DNA of 5,208 nucleotides from Nanobdellota archaeon (GTDB lineage: Archaea > Nanobdellota > Nanobdellia > SCGC-AAA011-G17 > VGLX01): the NCBI GenBank assembly GCA_018894775.1, contig JAHIPG010000262.1, positions 1-5,208 on the forward strand, given 5' to 3'. The notes under the pieces were generated by a model. That model was not told the origin of the DNA. It worked only from the letters and a program-made list of their open reading frames with translations, and did no database searches. The position numbers and the translations under genes were made by a program. Shown here in pieces: positions 4,341 through 5,208 of the stretch. The first letter of the stretch is position 1; every line of letters starts with the position of its first letter.

Positions 4341-5208
4341 ATGAAACGTAAACTAGTCAAGCAAGGCGTAAACGCATTAACTGTAACATTGCCATCGCAA
4401 TGGACACATAAATATGGCTTAAAGCCTGGCGATGAGGTAAATGTTCATGAACAGGAAAAGAATCTTCTGATATCTACAGAAAAAAATTTTGAGCAGGAAA
4501 GCTCTGTAACAATAGATTCAGCAAAACTTAATGATGTTCTTCTTTGGACTTACATAATAGCAGCTTATAGGAAAGGGGCAGATGAAATAAAAGTAAAATA
4601 CGAAAGCCAGGAAAGAATCAAACTCATCCAGAAGGTTGTCGATGCTCTTTTAGGATTAGCAGTTGTGGATCAGAAGAGTGAATTTTGTATAATAAAGGAC
4701 CTTTCCGGAATGACAGAGAACACAGAGTTTGACCAGATATTAAGGCGTATTTTCATCCTATTAAAGAACCTTTCAGAAGAAACCCTTACTGCCATAAAGA
4801 CAAAAAATAATAGTGCTCTGAATAATATGGAATATCAGGACTATAGTATAAACAAGTTCTCGAATTTCTGTTTAAGATTATTGAGTAAGAAAGGACACAA
4901 AGATTTTCATAAGACTCCTATAATGCATTATATTGTATCTGAACTTGAAAATCTTGGGGATGAATACGTAAGATTGGCTTTGGATGCTGTGAATAAAAAG
5001 TTGAGTAAAGAAGTTATCTCAGCAATAGAAGATACTAATAAGTTCTTCATCATGTACTATCATTTCTTCTACAAGTTTGATAACACAGACTCGATGAAGT
5101 TGTTGGATCAGAGGGATAAATTGATGAATAAGATAGAGAAGTTATTGAAGACAAAGAAGGCTGAAGACATAAAGATACTTTATCATCTTAGTAAGATGGT
5201 CCACATAA
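4341..5208 (+). CDS. SpoVT/AbrB–PhoU regulator (3' end outside window)
   Basis: The frame from the ATG at 4341 is open to the last base, giving 289 residues without a stop; archaeal relatives usually run to about 320-340. Residues 1-46 form a SpoVT/AbrB swapped-hairpin DNA-binding domain, with KQGVNALTVTLPSQW (7-21) and YGLKPGDEV (25-33). Residues 55-119 look like a linking alpha/beta region. From about 128 the chain is helical and PhoU-like. SELENLGDEY (200-209) holds the E203xxxD207 metal-binding pattern seen in PhoU helices; a matching motif in the first helical repeat is not obvious. Archaeal proteins of this layout are annotated as phosphate uptake regulators, but no Pst transporter gene is visible, so a phosphate role is assumed from family. 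Being divergent from the ARPP-1-like gene, it could control both promoters. It is probably leaderless. Confidence 0.88.
   Translation, partial: MKRKLVKQGVNALTVTLPSQWTHKYGLKPGDEVNVHEQEKNLLISTEKNFEQESSVTIDSAKLNDVLLWTYIIAAYRKGADEIKVKYESQERIKLIQKVVDALLGLAVVDQKSEFCIIKDLSGMTENTEFDQILRRIFILLKNLSEETLTAIKTKNNSALNNMEYQDYSINKFSNFCLRLLSKKGHKDFHKTPIMHYIVSELENLGDEYVRLALDAVNKKLSKEVISAIEDTNKFFIMYYHFFYKFDNTDSMKLLDQRDKLMNKIEKLLKTKKAEDIKILYHLSKMVHI

Noticed and set aside
5206..5208. TAA at the last three bases as the stop of the AbrB-PhoU gene
   Set aside because: It is out of frame: from 4341 the last whole codon is ATA at 5205-5207, so the gene continues beyond the window.
1..5208. A defence, mobile or CRISPR system
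   Set aside because: No repeats with regular spacing, terminal inverted repeats, transposase, integrase, nuclease or toxin motifs are apparent in any frame I read.

Overview
This AT-rich window reads as archaeal, most likely from a DPANN-type lineage (Woesearchaeota/Pacearchaeota-like). The lineage call is inference. It rests on a SpoVT/AbrB–PhoU fusion protein of a kind common in archaea, an archaeal-style SbcD-like phosphoesterase (COG1407-like), TATA/BRE-type promoters, leaderless starts about 25-29 nt from a TATA box, and oligo-T terminators. No tRNA, rRNA, CRISPR array, insertion sequence or phage gene is visible.

Layout. Bases 1-81 may be the last 26 codons of a plus-strand gene. It faces a minus-strand block of an unrecognised basic protein (122-661) and a metallophosphoesterase (741-1460). 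The phosphoesterase is divergent from a monofunctional FAD-type proline dehydrogenase (1517-2449). Both start exactly 28.5 nt from the centre of one palindromic TATA box (1485-1492), so they appear to share a bidirectional promoter and to be leaderless. The proline dehydrogenase stop codon abuts, with no gap, the stop of a convergent small exported, probably lipid-anchored protein with an OB-fold-like tail (2450-2827). Upstream of that, also on the minus strand, lies a 422-residue protein with an ARPP-1-like (DUF6569) N-terminal region and a long proline-rich tail (2936-4204). A TATA-rich divergent region (4205-4340) separates it from the AbrB-PhoU regulator (4341 to beyond the window end).

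Two initiation modes coexist. Three minus-strand genes have a GGAGG Shine-Dalgarno site 9-11 nt before the ATG and a TATA-like box about 48-55 nt from it. The other three genes have no Shine-Dalgarno site and a TATA box about 25-29 nt from the ATG.

Functional links. The window is not an obvious single pathway. Proline dehydrogenase has no pyrroline-5-carboxylate dehydrogenase beside it here, and its only firm genetic link is the shared promoter with the phosphoesterase. The ARPP-1-like gene is divergent from the AbrB-PhoU regulator and could be controlled by it. I see no clear evidence of a complete new system. The points most worth following are the symmetric promoter, the isolated proline dehydrogenase and the extended ARPP-1-like protein.
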